Shown here one piece after another: positions 10,234 through 18,613 of a stretch of DNA of 64,000 nucleotides. Within the stretch, counting starts at the first letter, position 1; each line of letters starts with the position of its first letter. The stretch spans positions 310,001-374,000 of the forward strand of contig NZ_RCYZ01000001.1 in assembly GCF_006439025.1 (NCBI RefSeq), in the 5' to 3' direction. The position numbers and the translations under genes are program-made. Below the pieces are notes generated by a model. It was not told the origin of the DNA. It did no database searches and saw only the letters and a program-made list of their open reading frames with translations. This stretch comes from Hymenobacter nivis. Lineage in GTDB: Bacteria; Bacteroidota; Bacteroidia; Cytophagales; Hymenobacteraceae.

Positions 10234-12093
10234 ATGCCTTCGTTCCCCGCTCGCCTCGGCGCTTTCCTCACCACCGGCCTCCTGCTGGGGGGCCCCGCGT
10301 TTGCGCAGCAGCCCGCGGGCCCGCTGGGCCTGGTGCCGCTGCCCCGCGAGGTGCAAACCAGCACCGGCGCCTACGCCCTGCCCCAAAAAATCAGCGTGTA
10401 CGCCGCCGGCCCGGCCGCCCAAAACGTGGCCGAGCTGCTGAAAGGCTTTTTGGCACCGCTGGGCAAAACCGTGGCCCTGACCACCAACCGCCAGGCCGCC
10501 CAAATCCGGTTGCTGACGGCGGCGGCCACGCCCGGGGGCCCCGAGGGCTACGAGCTGGTGGTGGACAAAAGCGGCGTGAGCATCTCGGCGGCGGGCGGCG
10601 CGGGCCTGTTTTATGGCAGCCAGACGCTGCTGCAGCTGCTGCCGCCCACGGCCACGGCCGCCGCGCGCGTGCCCTACGTGCGCATTGCCGACGAGCCGGC
10701 GTTCAAGTGGCGCGGGGGCATGCTCGACGTATGCCGCCATTTCTTCCCGGTGTCGTTCGTGAAGAAGTACATCGATTTTTTGGCCGCCTACAAGCTCAAC
10801 ACCTTCCACTGGCACCTGACCGACGACCAGGGCTGGCGCATCGAAATCAAGAAGTACCCCAAGCTCACGCAAATCAGTGCCTTCCGCAAGGAAACGCTGA
10901 TTGGAGCCCAGCAAACGTTCAAAACGCCCGCCGATTTCAAGTACGACGGCACGCCCTACGGCGGCTTCTACACCCAGGACCAGATCCGCGAGGTGGTGGC
11001 CTATGCCCAGAAACGGTACATCACGGTGGTGCCCGAAATCGAGATGCCGGGCCATTCGGTGGCCATCCTGGCCGCCTACCCCGAGCTGGCCTGCAAGCCG
11101 GGGCCCTACGAAACCTGGACGATGTGGGGCGTCATCGACGACATCGTGTGCCCCACCGAGCCCACGTTCACGTTCTTTGAGAACGTACTGGCCGAGGTGT
11201 GCACCCTGTTTCCGGGGCCCTACGTGCACATTGGCGGCGACGAAGCCCCCAAAACCCGCTGGAAGGAAAGCGCGGCGGTGCAGGAAATCATGAAAAAGGA
11301 GGGCTACACCGACGTGGAGAAGGTCCAGGGCTGGTTCAACCGCCGCATCGAGGCCTTTCTGACGGGCAAGGGCAAAAAGATGATCGGCTGGGACGAGATT
11401 CTGGAAGGCGGCATCGACGACAAGGCCACCGTGATGAGCTGGCGCGGCGAGAAAGGCGGCATCGAAGCGGCCCAGCACGGCAACGACGTGGTGATGTCGC
11501 CCGCCGGCTACCTCTACCTGGACGCCGGCCAGAACCCGCAGATCCACAGCCCCAACGAGCCGCTGATGATCGGCGGCTACCTGCCCCTGGAAAAGGTGTA
11601 CGGCTACAACCCCCTGCCCAAAGAGCTCACCCCGGCGCAGCAAAAGCACGTGCTGGGGCCCCAGGCCAACCTCTGGACCGAGTACATCGCCACCCCGGCC
11701 AAGGCCGAGTACATGCTCTTTCCCCGCCTGCTGGCCGTGTCGGAAGTGGCCTGGACGCCCGCGGCCAAGAAAAACTACGCCGACTTTCTGCCCCGCCTGG
11801 GCCAGCAGTTTGCCCGCCTCGACGCCCACCGCATCAACTACCGCGTGCCCGAGCCCGTGGGCCTCGACAGCCTGAGCGCGGCGAAGCAGAGCGGCAAGGC
11901 CGTGTTCACGCTCCGCTCCCTGGTGCCGGGGGCCCAAATCCGCTACACCCTCGACGGCCTCATGCCCGACGAAACCACCGAGCTCTACACCAAGCCGCTG
12001 GCCGTGCCGCAGGGCAAGCGCCTGCTGGTGCGCGCCGTCACCATCGCCCCCAACGGCCGCAAAAGCCCCCCCGCCGAGCTGCTGGTGAAGTAG
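10234..12093 (+). CDS. GH20 beta-N-acetylhexosaminidase (second copy)
   Basis: The protein has 619 residues. ATG 10234 is preferred to a TTG 13 codons upstream because a compact signal peptide follows (GAFLTTGLLLGGPAFAQ). A GH20b domain (about 25-145) precedes the catalytic barrel with FHWHLTDDQGWRIEIK, EIEMPGHS and HIGGDEAPKTRW, placing the catalytic pair at D336/E337. A chitobiase-like C-terminal beta domain (RYTLDGLMPD) ends the protein. It lacks the PA14 module of the paralogue at 5442, so the two may act on different substrates. It is the last gene of the glycosidase run, followed by a strong bidirectional terminator at 12181-12216. Confidence 0.93.
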   Translation: MPSFPARLGAFLTTGLLLGGPAFAQQPAGPLGLVPLPREVQTSTGAYALPQKISVYAAGPAAQNVAELLKGFLAPLGKTVALTTNRQAAQIRLLTAAATPGGPEGYELVVDKSGVSISAAGGAGLFYGSQTLLQLLPPTATAAARVPYVRIADEPAFKWRGGMLDVCRHFFPVSFVKKYIDFLAAYKLNTFHWHLTDDQGWRIEIKKYPKLTQISAFRKETLIGAQQTFKTPADFKYDGTPYGGFYTQDQIREVVAYAQKRYITVVPEIEMPGHSVAILAAYPELACKPGPYETWTMWGVIDDIVCPTEPTFTFFENVLAEVCTLFPGPYVHIGGDEAPKTRWKESAAVQEIMKKEGYTDVEKVQGWFNRRIEAFLTGKGKKMIGWDEILEGGIDDKATVMSWRGEKGGIEAAQHGNDVVMSPAGYLYLDAGQNPQIHSPNEPLMIGGYLPLEKVYGYNPLPKELTPAQQKHVLGPQANLWTEYIATPAKAEYMLFPRLLAVSEVAWTPAAKKNYADFLPRLGQQFARLDAHRINYRVPEPVGLDSLSAAKQSGKAVFTLRSLVPGAQIRYTLDGLMPDETTELYTKPLAVPQGKRLLVRAVTIAPNGRKSPPAELLVK

Positions 12094-12180
12094 CAGTGGG
12101 GCCCCGGGCCGGGCCCCGCCGCCGGCCATTGGCGCGGCACACGCCGCCGCTTGCGGGGGCTGGCCCGGGGGCTTCACAAT

Positions 12181-12216
12181 AAAAAAGGCTTTCCTGCGCG
12201 CAGGAAAGCCTTTTTT
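12181..12216. terminator. Bidirectional intrinsic terminator
   Basis: The 17-base arms 12181-12197 and 12200-12216 are perfect complements, with six A on one side and six T on the other. It ends the glycosidase run on the plus strand and the tRNA on the minus strand. Confidence 0.9.
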
Positions 12217-12217
12217 G

Positions 12218-12291
12218 TGGGCCCACTTGGAATCGAACCAAGGACCTACTGATTATGAGTCAGTTGCTCTAACCGATTGAGCTATAGGCCC
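12218..12291 (-). tRNA. tRNA with CAT anticodon (elongator Met or Ile2)
   Basis: The minus strand folds into a 74-nt cloverleaf. The acceptor stem is GGGCCTA with TGGGCCC, discriminator A73; the D stem is GCTC/GAGC, the anticodon stem ACTGA/TCAGT with loop CTCATAA, and the T arm CTTGG-TTCGATT-CCAAG. No CCA is encoded. The anticodon CAT may read AUG, or AUA if C34 is converted to lysidine. It lacks initiator features because the acceptor opens with a paired G1-C72. I could not separate Met from Ile2 by eye. Confidence 0.93.
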
Positions 12292-12322
12292 TTAGCAACC
12301 GCCATCAGGCAGGTTACTGGCC

Positions 12323-12330
12323 CAAAGATA
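12323..12330 (-). promoter_or_regulatory. -7 promoter element for the CAT tRNA
   Basis: The minus strand reads TATCTTTG, matching the Bacteroidota -7 consensus TAnnTTTG, 31 nt upstream of the tRNA 5' end. The -33 box is not clear. Confidence 0.55.
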
Positions 12331-12433
12331 CGCCGCCACCCGCAATTATGTGTACAAGCCCGGGTGCAAAGGCCCCGGGCAGGGGCGAACTTTGCGCGGC
12401 GGCCGGCACCCTCGCCGGCCCCGCTTCTGCCCT

Positions 12434-13093
12434 ATGCTTCCCCACTTGCTTTTTGATTTCGGCGGCGTCCTCATCGACATCGACTACGACCGCACCCCCG
12501 CCGCTTTCCGCCGCCTAAGCCGGGCGGGCAGCACCGTGGAATACAGCCAGGCCACGCAGGCCGGGCTGTTCGACCTGCTCGAAACCGGCCAGGTGACCCC
12601 GGCCGAGTTCCGCGACGGGCTGCGTGCAGCCTACGACCTGGAGGCCACCGACGCGGAAATTGACCAGGCCTGGCACGCGCTGCTGCTCGATGTGCCCGCC
12701 GAGCGCCTGGCTTTGGTGGCCGAGCTGCGCCGCCAGGGCCACCAGACGGCGCTGCTCTCCAACACCAACGCGCTGCACATCGCCGAAATCAACCGGCGGC
12801 TGGCGGCGCAGTACGGGCTAAAGCACGGCATTGCCGACTGCCTCGACCGCGTATTTTACTCGCAGGAGGTGGGGCTGCGCAAGCCGGGCGAGGCGTTTTT
12901 CCAGCACGCGCTGCGCGAAATGAACTGGCGGGCCGAAGACGTGTTGTTCATTGAAGACAGCCCCCAGCACGTGGCCACCGCCCGCCGTCTGGGGCTGCGG
13001 GTGCTGCACCTGGCCCCGCCGCTCACCCTCACCACCGCCCTGCCCGAAGCCATCCGTGCCTTTCCCCGAGAATACGCCCCCCCCGTTGCCTGA
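12434..13093 (+). CDS. HAD-superfamily hydrolase, subfamily IA (YihX-like phosphatase)
   Basis: The protein has 219 residues from ATG 12434; an upstream ATG at 12350 would add an implausible basic tail. HAD motif I is FDFGGVLID near the start, motif II LLSNTN, motif III the lysine in GLRKPGEAFF, and motif IV FIEDSPQHV. A helical cap sits between motifs I and II. These enzymes are cytosolic magnesium phosphatases for sugar phosphates or related metabolites; the closest type is the glucose-1-phosphatase-like YihX group. A GAACTTTG element at 12387-12394 may be its -7 box. Its stop overlaps the probable start of the M50 gene, which suggests translational coupling. Confidence 0.85.
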   Translation: MLPHLLFDFGGVLIDIDYDRTPAAFRRLSRAGSTVEYSQATQAGLFDLLETGQVTPAEFRDGLRAAYDLEATDAEIDQAWHALLLDVPAERLALVAELRRQGHQTALLSNTNALHIAEINRRLAAQYGLKHGIADCLDRVFYSQEVGLRKPGEAFFQHALREMNWRAEDVLFIEDSPQHVATARRLGLRVLHLAPPLTLTTALPEAIRAFPREYAPPVA

Positions 13094-14357
13094 GTTTGCC
13101 CCCGCGCCGGGGCAAGGGGGCCCCGGGGCCCCCTTGCCCCGGCCCGAGCCGCTGCCCCTACCCGAGCTACTGACCTCCCCGCCGGCAGACTTCGCCGGGG
13201 GCCTCGGCTGGGGCTTCCGGCGCTACGAGCGGCTGCCCGCGCCGCCGGCCCGGGTGTACGCCCGCCACCTGGGGCTGTTTTTGCTGACGCTGCTAACGAC
13301 CACACTGGCCGGCGTGCAGCTCACGCGGGGCGACGTGGGCCTGCCGCCGCTGGGCGTGTGGGGGCTGCCGCCGCTGCCGGGGCCCGGCGAGTGGGCGCGC
13401 GGGCTGTGGTTTGCGCTGCCGTTTTTGGGGGTGCTCACGGTGCACGAGTTTGGGCACTACTTCACCGCCCGGCGCAACCGGGTGGCCACGTCGCTGCCGT
13501 ACTTCATCCCGTTTCCCTTGGGGCTGGGCACCTTTGGGGCCGTCATCCGCATTCAGGACCGGATTTTTTCGCGGCGCGAGTTTTTTGACATTGGGCTGGC
13601 GGGGCCCCTGGCGGGCTTCGTGGTGGCGGTGCCGCTGCTCATTTACGGCTTTACGCACCTGCCGCCGCTCGATTATCTGTTCCAAATCCATCCCGAATAC
13701 GCCCGGTTTGGGGCCAATTATGCGCAGTACGTGTACCCGCCGGGGGCCCCGGACGGCATCAGCCTGGCCCGGCCGCTGCTCTACCGCCTGCTTGAGTTTG
13801 GCTTTGCCGACCCCGCCCGCCTGCCCCACCCCAACGAGCTGCTGCACTACCCGGTGCTGCTCGCCGGGGCCCTGGCATTGTTTTTCACGGCCCTGAACCT
13901 GCTGCCGATGGGCCAGCTCGACGGCGGCCACATCCTGTACGGGCTGCTGGGGGCCCAGCGCTTCAACCGGCTGGCGCGGATGCTCTTCGTGGGCTTCATT
14001 TTTTACGCCGGGCTGGGGCTGTTTTCGCCGCGCTCGGCCCCCGATACGTGGCTGTACTGGGGCCCCGCCTACGCGCTGTACCTGGGGCTGGTCTGCTGGC
14101 GGGCGCTGCCCACGCCGCGCCAGGGCCTGCTGCTGGCGGCCGGCATCTGGGCGGCGCAGGTGGCCGTGGCGGCGGCCGTGCCGGGCGTGCTGGGCAACCC
14201 CGGCTGGCTGGTGTTTGGGCTGCTGCTGGGCCGCCTCACGGGCATTTACCACCCGCCCGCGCCCGACGACCGCGCCCTGAGCCGCGGCCGCCAATGGCTG
14301 GGGTGGGCAATGGTGGTTATTTTTGTTCTTTGCTTCACGCCGTCGCCTTTTAAGTAG
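13086..14357 (+). CDS. Site-2-protease-type membrane metalloprotease (peptidase M50)
   Basis: The protein has about 423 residues. The start is inferred: no ATG fits, and TTG 13086 overlaps the HAD stop codon by 8 bp. The zinc site HEFGH falls at residues 120-124, and the second motif LDGGH supplies D279 after a long multi-helix insertion. Five or more hydrophobic segments are visible, with a proline-rich cytosolic start (residues 1-50). M50 proteases cut transmembrane helices, for example of anti-sigma factors, or release signal-peptide remnants. There is no PDZ domain, unlike RseP. The substrate is unknown. The gene ends with a hydrophobic helix and VLCFTPSPFK. Confidence 0.85.
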   Translation: MPEFAPAPGQGGPGAPLPRPEPLPLPELLTSPPADFAGGLGWGFRRYERLPAPPARVYARHLGLFLLTLLTTTLAGVQLTRGDVGLPPLGVWGLPPLPGPGEWARGLWFALPFLGVLTVHEFGHYFTARRNRVATSLPYFIPFPLGLGTFGAVIRIQDRIFSRREFFDIGLAGPLAGFVVAVPLLIYGFTHLPPLDYLFQIHPEYARFGANYAQYVYPPGAPDGISLARPLLYRLLEFGFADPARLPHPNELLHYPVLLAGALALFFTALNLLPMGQLDGGHILYGLLGAQRFNRLARMLFVGFIFYAGLGLFSPRSAPDTWLYWGPAYALYLGLVCWRALPTPRQGLLLAAGIWAAQVAVAAAVPGVLGNPGWLVFGLLLGRLTGIYHPPAPDDRALSRGRQWLGWAMVVIFVLCFTPSPFK

Positions 14358-14412
14358 GTTGCGCGTTGTCGGTTGTTCATTTATGATTAACCGACTTCTA
14401 TTTAACGCCTTC

Positions 14413-14486
14413 ACAGCTGGCAACGAAAGGCTCGTAGCTAACACCAAGCGGCTCAAAGCGTTTTGCGCCTGACAGCTGACAACGAA
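14413..14486 (+). repeat. Pair of near-identical 15-bp direct repeats in an intergenic gap
   Basis: ACAGCTGGCAACGAA (14413-14427) recurs as ACAGCTGACAACGAA (14472-14486) with one mismatch, in the 150-bp gap between the M50 gene and the gene at 14508. The surrounding sequence repeats the word CTGACAAC. No function is apparent. Confidence 0.5.
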
Positions 14487-14507
14487 CACCTGACAACCAA
14501 AACATCC

Positions 14508-15146
14508 ATGCATTTTCAGCAACGCCAGCTTACCCGCGCCACGCTGCTGGTCCTGCGCGAGCACGGCCTGTACGTGTGCGAGCGCAACGGCCGCGGCCAC
14601 ATTGCCCTGGAGCTGGAAATGCCCTACGAGGAAATTTTGCCCGTGCGCACCGAGCGCCGCCGCCAGGTGCCCCGGCGGCAGCTGCTGGCCCTGCTGTTTG
14701 GGGCCCTGTGGCTGGGGGCCACCCTAGTGCCCAGCGGCACCCTGGCTTCCCCCGAGGTCACCGATTTTTGGGGGTGGGTGCTGGTGGCGGCGACCGGCGC
14801 GGGGGGCCTCTTTTTTCATGGCCTGCACCGCTGGTGGAGCCAGCGGGTGCTGCACACGGCCCGCGCCCAGGTGGTGCTGCCCGACACGCCCACCGAACGC
14901 GCTGCCTTCCAGGAATTTGCCACCGCCCTCGAGCGCCGTGCCAAAACCTACCTGCGCCGCGAATACGGCACCGTGAACCCGCTCGGCAACATCGAGCCCC
15001 AGCTGCGCCGCGTGGCCTGGCTGCGCGAGCTCGACGTGTTCAGCCCCGCCGAGGCAAAGGCCCTCACCACGCGCCTCACCGGCCAGGTGCCCAACGCGCC
15101 CCTCACCAGCCTGGGCCAGGACCTGGACATGCCCTTCGTGAACTAG
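14508..15146 (+). CDS. Uncharacterised protein with two transmembrane helices
   Basis: The protein has 212 residues from ATG 14508. I do not recognise the family. An N-terminal cytosolic part (about 60 residues, RATLLVLREHGLYVCERNG, rich in charged residues) resembles a small beta-rich PH-like segment. Two hydrophobic helices follow at about 65-83 and 90-108, in the PH-like then TM-hairpin arrangement of several unannotated Bacteroidota proteins. The C-terminal 100 residues are charged and helical (FATALERRAKTYLRREYG). It stands alone between the M50 gene and the small gene at 15236. No catalytic motif is visible. Confidence 0.6.
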   Translation: MHFQQRQLTRATLLVLREHGLYVCERNGRGHIALELEMPYEEILPVRTERRRQVPRRQLLALLFGALWLGATLVPSGTLASPEVTDFWGWVLVAATGAGGLFFHGLHRWWSQRVLHTARAQVVLPDTPTERAAFQEFATALERRAKTYLRREYGTVNPLGNIEPQLRRVAWLRELDVFSPAEAKALTTRLTGQVPNAPLTSLGQDLDMPFVN

Positions 15147-15235
15147 GGGCCCCGGGGCGGGCAACGGCCAGGCTCGACCATAACGCAGGGGCCCCAGGCC
15201 GCGTAGATTCGGGCCCACCCATTCCCTCCCGCCGC

Positions 15236-15586
15236 ATGCCCCTTGCCCTTAACCCCGCCGCCGTCACCTTCGCCAGAAAGCTCATCGAAGCCGGTAAAAT
15301 CAAGAACGACGCCGGCCACTGGGGCCAGCACAACCCCGACCCAGCCCACCAAAATACGTTCCTCCAGCAGCACGGCATGGCTGAGTACGCCAACTGGCAC
15401 CTGGCCGTCGACGCCAGCCACCAGGAGTCAACCAAGGGCCGCTACAAGTTTCCGTACGGCGATTTCCAAACCGTGCACCGCGACGGCCTCATCGCCGCCA
15501 AGGAGCGCGCTGCCCAGCAAGGCTACGACGACGTAGCCCAGGCCGCCGCCGAGCTACTGGGCCTGCTGGAAGAATCCACCAAGTAG
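15236..15586 (+). CDS. Small conserved-type hypothetical protein
   Basis: The protein has 116 residues from ATG 15236. It is soluble and has no signal peptide. It begins ALNPAAVTFARKLIEAGKI, contains HQNTFLQQHGMAEYANWHLAVD, and ends with an alanine-rich helix (YDDVAQAAAELLGLLEE). A predicted helix-beta-helix layout with Trp and His in the centre looks like a folded single domain. I cannot assign a function. A strong hairpin at 15610-15657 follows and separates it from the convergent T9SS gene. Confidence 0.65.
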   Translation: MPLALNPAAVTFARKLIEAGKIKNDAGHWGQHNPDPAHQNTFLQQHGMAEYANWHLAVDASHQESTKGRYKFPYGDFQTVHRDGLIAAKERAAQQGYDDVAQAAAELLGLLEESTK

Positions 15587-15609
15587 CATTCTCGGTTATT
15601 TACATAACT

Positions 15610-15657
15610 GCGGGGGCCCTGCATTCAGCGTTTACGCGCCGAACGCAGGGCCCCCGC
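15610..15657. terminator. Bidirectional intrinsic terminator
   Basis: The 13-base arms 15610-15622 (GCGGGGGCCCTGC) and 15645-15657 are perfect complements around a 22-base loop. They lie between convergent genes ending at 15586 and 15670. T-runs are short. Confidence 0.65.
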
Positions 15658-15669
15658 GTTTTGCCTGAA

Positions 15670-17589
15670 TTACTCCCCGCTCACCACCAGGCGGCGCGTC
15701 ACGGCGCTGCCGTTGGCTAGGTGCAGGCGCACCAGGTACACGCCGGCAGCCAGGCGGCCGGGCGTGAGCCGGGGCCGGCCGGCCTCCGCAGCAGGCTGCT
15801 CCCAGATGGTGCGGCCCAGGGCGTCGAGCAGGCTGGCGCGGGCGAAGGCGGGGCCCGCCACGGCGATGGTACCGCCCGTGGGCAACGGATTGGGGTAGAG
15901 CGAGAACGCGGCGGGGGCGCCGGCGGCCGCGGGCGGCGTGGTGGCGGTAATTACCGTCTGGTTGTTTGTGAGCAGCGCGCGTACCATGGGGGCCCCCGCG
16001 GGCAGGGCCGAAAACGTGAGCCACGTGCCCTGGTTGGTGCGCCACAAGGTGTTGGCGGGGGGCGGGTTGTTCAGGTCGATGCCGTAGGGCAGAAACTGGC
16101 CGCGCGCGGTTTGGCCGTAGCCCACGTACACGCGCCCACTCACCGGCACGGAAGCACTAAAGAGCACGTCCACAAATGTTTGGCCGGCGGCCGAAGGATT
16201 ATTGAGCGGGTTGAGCAGGGTGGCGGTCTGGGTCATCAGGGGCGTGGCGGCGGGCTGGCCGTTGGCATCGGCCCACACGCCCACGGTGATGCTGCGGTTG
16301 GCACCGTTGTCGCCCTGGGCGTTGTTGAGGAACACGGGGTAGAGGCGCACACCCTTCACCTGGTCGGGCTGGTTGAGGTCGAGGGCGTAGGCCAGGTACT
16401 GGATGGGGCCCGTGGACGTGGCCGGCAGCGCCAGCACGGCCTCCGCCGTGCCGTCGTCGAAGGCGTAGTAGTCGTTGAGAAACACGTCGCGGCTGAGCGT
16501 GTCATTGGGCAAGGTGCGGTCGCCGGCGGCCACACGGGTGTTCAGGGCCAGGGTGTAGCGCAGCTGCTTGGCGGCGGCCGTGGTGGGCAGCGGCGCCGTG
16601 CGGGCACTGCCGCCAATCACGGTTTGACGGGGCTGCGTGGGGATGCTGCGGCTGTCGGTCAGCCACGTGCCCGTGTAGCCACCGGCCACGTCCTGCACCG
16701 TGCCCGTCCAACTTATGGGCGTGGGAATGGGCCCCGGGTTGAGGTTGGTGATTTCGGCGTTGAGCATAGGGTTCAGCTCGGCGGCCGGCGCGGCGGCGTT
16801 GTACTGCCACCAGGGCAGGGCCGTGTAGCGTCGCAGCGGGTTGCCCAAGCCCTGGGCGGTGGCCAGGTCGGCGTAGGTAGTGTCGGTGGCCGTGCGGTTG
16901 GCATCCAGCACGAAGTAGTCCAGGCTCCAGGCGTCGGTGCTCACCGACACGTTGCCGGTGGCTAAAAACTGAAACTGAAACCCGGCGTGGAAGAAGCGCG
17001 CATCGGCCACGGCCACCGCTTTTTGCCGGAAGCCGCTTACCGCCGCCCCGCCGGCCAGTTGCTTCCACTGCGACACCCAGCGCCCGTCGCGGTCCAGGAA
17101 GAACAGCTCCAGCGCCACCGGCGCGCTGCCGCTGCTGCGCTCCGAGGGCCCCACGATGCTGCCTTCCTGCCAGGCAAAGGTGAGGTACACCCCGTTGCCG
17201 GGGCCGTAGCCGCTCAGGTCGATGGGCTGCGAGGTGAGCGAGTCGATGGCCCCGTAATTGGGCGTGTTGGCATAGCCCTGGCCGTTGGCCTTCAGCCCGT
17301 CGAGCGTGGCCACGCCCCGCGTGAGCGGGTGTACCGGCAGGCGGTTGTTCACCAGGGCCCCGCCGCCAGGCAGCCAGTTTTGCACCCGCGGGTTGCCCTC
17401 GCGTGGGGTCGTGAAGTCGTCGAAGAACGGCAGCGACAGGGCCGTGCCGCGCCGCGCCACCACGGGGCCCCGGGCCGGGGCCGCGCGGCTGGGGTCGGCG
17501 GGCAGGGGCTGCACGGGCAGCGCGTTCTGGGCCCGGGCGGCTAAGGCAAGCAGCAGCAGCGCCGGCAACAAGCGGAACAGTCGAATCAT
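15670..17589 (-). CDS. Secreted protein with C-terminal type IX secretion (T9SS) sorting domain
   Basis: The protein has 639 residues. ATG 17589 (MIRLFRLLPALLLLALAARAQ) gives a clean signal peptide and is preferred over a TTG at 17616. The body has no catalytic motif I recognise; it is beta-rich, with Thr/Asn-rich segments and repeated DVFLNDYYAFDDGTAE-like patches that recall other large Bacteroidota surface proteins. The last 75 residues (FSLYPNPLPTGG, LLDALGRTIWE, LAAGVYLVRL) are a type A sorting domain that directs export through the T9SS and attachment or release at the cell surface. It is the last gene of the ddl-PASTA minus-strand series, separated from it by a terminator, so probably transcribed alone. 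Confidence 0.85.
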   Translation of the reverse strand: MIRLFRLLPALLLLALAARAQNALPVQPLPADPSRAAPARGPVVARRGTALSLPFFDDFTTPREGNPRVQNWLPGGGALVNNRLPVHPLTRGVATLDGLKANGQGYANTPNYGAIDSLTSQPIDLSGYGPGNGVYLTFAWQEGSIVGPSERSSGSAPVALELFFLDRDGRWVSQWKQLAGGAAVSGFRQKAVAVADARFFHAGFQFQFLATGNVSVSTDAWSLDYFVLDANRTATDTTYADLATAQGLGNPLRRYTALPWWQYNAAAPAAELNPMLNAEITNLNPGPIPTPISWTGTVQDVAGGYTGTWLTDSRSIPTQPRQTVIGGSARTAPLPTTAAAKQLRYTLALNTRVAAGDRTLPNDTLSRDVFLNDYYAFDDGTAEAVLALPATSTGPIQYLAYALDLNQPDQVKGVRLYPVFLNNAQGDNGANRSITVGVWADANGQPAATPLMTQTATLLNPLNNPSAAGQTFVDVLFSASVPVSGRVYVGYGQTARGQFLPYGIDLNNPPPANTLWRTNQGTWLTFSALPAGAPMVRALLTNNQTVITATTPPAAAGAPAAFSLYPNPLPTGGTIAVAGPAFARASLLDALGRTIWEQPAAEAGRPRLTPGRLAAGVYLVRLHLANGSAVTRRLVVSGE

Positions 17590-17776
17590 GCGGAACGAGG
17601 TGGTAGTGAGCGCCAACGCCGGGCCCGGGGCTTTAGTGCCTACGCAAGCCGCCAGCGCTGGTTCGGCGCCAAGGCGGGGCCCCGGGCGGCCAGCTTTTCA
17701 CCAGCGGCCCGGCAACCGCGGGGGCCCCAGCAACGGCTGGGCAACGATTCAGCAACTAGCGGGCCACTGGCGAAAA

Positions 17777-17810
17777 GCCAAATAGCCGCCCCGCGCAGCG
17801 GCTATTTGGC
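17777..17810 (-). terminator. Intrinsic terminator overlapping the PASTA stop codon
   Basis: The arms 17777-17788 and 17799-17810 pair perfectly over 12 bp, and four T follow on the minus strand. The TAG stop of the PASTA gene lies inside the upstream arm, so termination is tightly fused to the end of the gene. Confidence 0.8.
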
Positions 17811-18566
17811 AATCCACAGGTCGACGAGCATTCCCATACGGATGGTGGCGTCGGGGCCCGGCACGGGGCGCTGGCGCACCACGGTGCCAGGCGTTTGGCC
17901 GTCTTCGGCGTCTTGCTCAAACACCTCCCCTTTTTGCAGGCCTTGGCCCACGAGCAGCGTAATGGCTTCATCCTGCGGCATGTTCACCAAGTTGGGCACC
18001 GGGAATTCCTGGTTGCCCAGGCCGTCGCCCACTTCCAGGTCGATGCGCGTGCCCTTGGCCACGGGGGCCCCAGGTGCGATTTCCTTACCGTTCACGAACT
18101 GCTTCAGCACCTCATTCTGATGCAGATTGGGCACCAGCTTGATTTGGCCCACCACTAGGTCGTAGCTCTGCAAAATGAGCTGGGCGTTCTTCACCGAGCC
18201 GTCCACCAGCTTGGGCATTTTGATGACCGGCGGGCGCTTCATGGCCACTTGCAGGTAAATTTTGCGGCCCTCCTTCACCTTTTCGCCCGGCACGGGGTCC
18301 TGCGTGAGCACCGTGAACGGGCGAATGCTGGGGTTGTAACTGGAGTCGTCCACGAAGTAGGCCAGGTTGCGCTCGTCGAGGTATTTTTCCAGGTCGGCCA
18401 CGTTCATGCCGGTCACCTTGGGCACCGTGATGGTTTCGCCGTGGTGCGTGGTCACGGGCAGGTACACGTAGAAAAAGCCCAGCACGAGCAGCGCCGCCGC
18501 GCCCACCACCAGGGCCAGGTGCTTGGCCACGTCGAGCGGGGTGTTGGCTTTGAAAAAACTGGCCAT
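17802..18566 (-). CDS. PASTA-domain membrane-anchored protein
   Basis: The protein has 254 residues from ATG 18566. One transmembrane helix near residues 17-36 (LALVVGAAALLVLGFFYVY) is followed by three PASTA repeats. They start near VPKVTGMNVADLEKYL, MPKLVDGSVKNAQLIL and VPNLVNMPQDEAITLL, each ending in the usual GxxI or VxLxV strand. PASTA modules bind peptidoglycan or muropeptides and occur on kinases and penicillin-binding proteins; here there is no kinase or transpeptidase domain. The gene lies 47 bp downstream of the D-Ala-D-Ala ligase gene on the same strand, which supports a cell-wall role. A terminator overlaps its stop. Confidence 0.88.
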   Translation of the reverse strand: MASFFKANTPLDVAKHLALVVGAAALLVLGFFYVYLPVTTHHGETITVPKVTGMNVADLEKYLDERNLAYFVDDSSYNPSIRPFTVLTQDPVPGEKVKEGRKIYLQVAMKRPPVIKMPKLVDGSVKNAQLILQSYDLVVGQIKLVPNLHQNEVLKQFVNGKEIAPGAPVAKGTRIDLEVGDGLGNQEFPVPNLVNMPQDEAITLLVGQGLQKGEVFEQDAEDGQTPGTVVRQRPVPGPDATIRMGMLVDLWIAK

Positions 18567-18613
18567 TGCAATCAGTAACTAAAGTAAAAAAGCGAAGAAC
18601 GGGCCCCGGGGCC

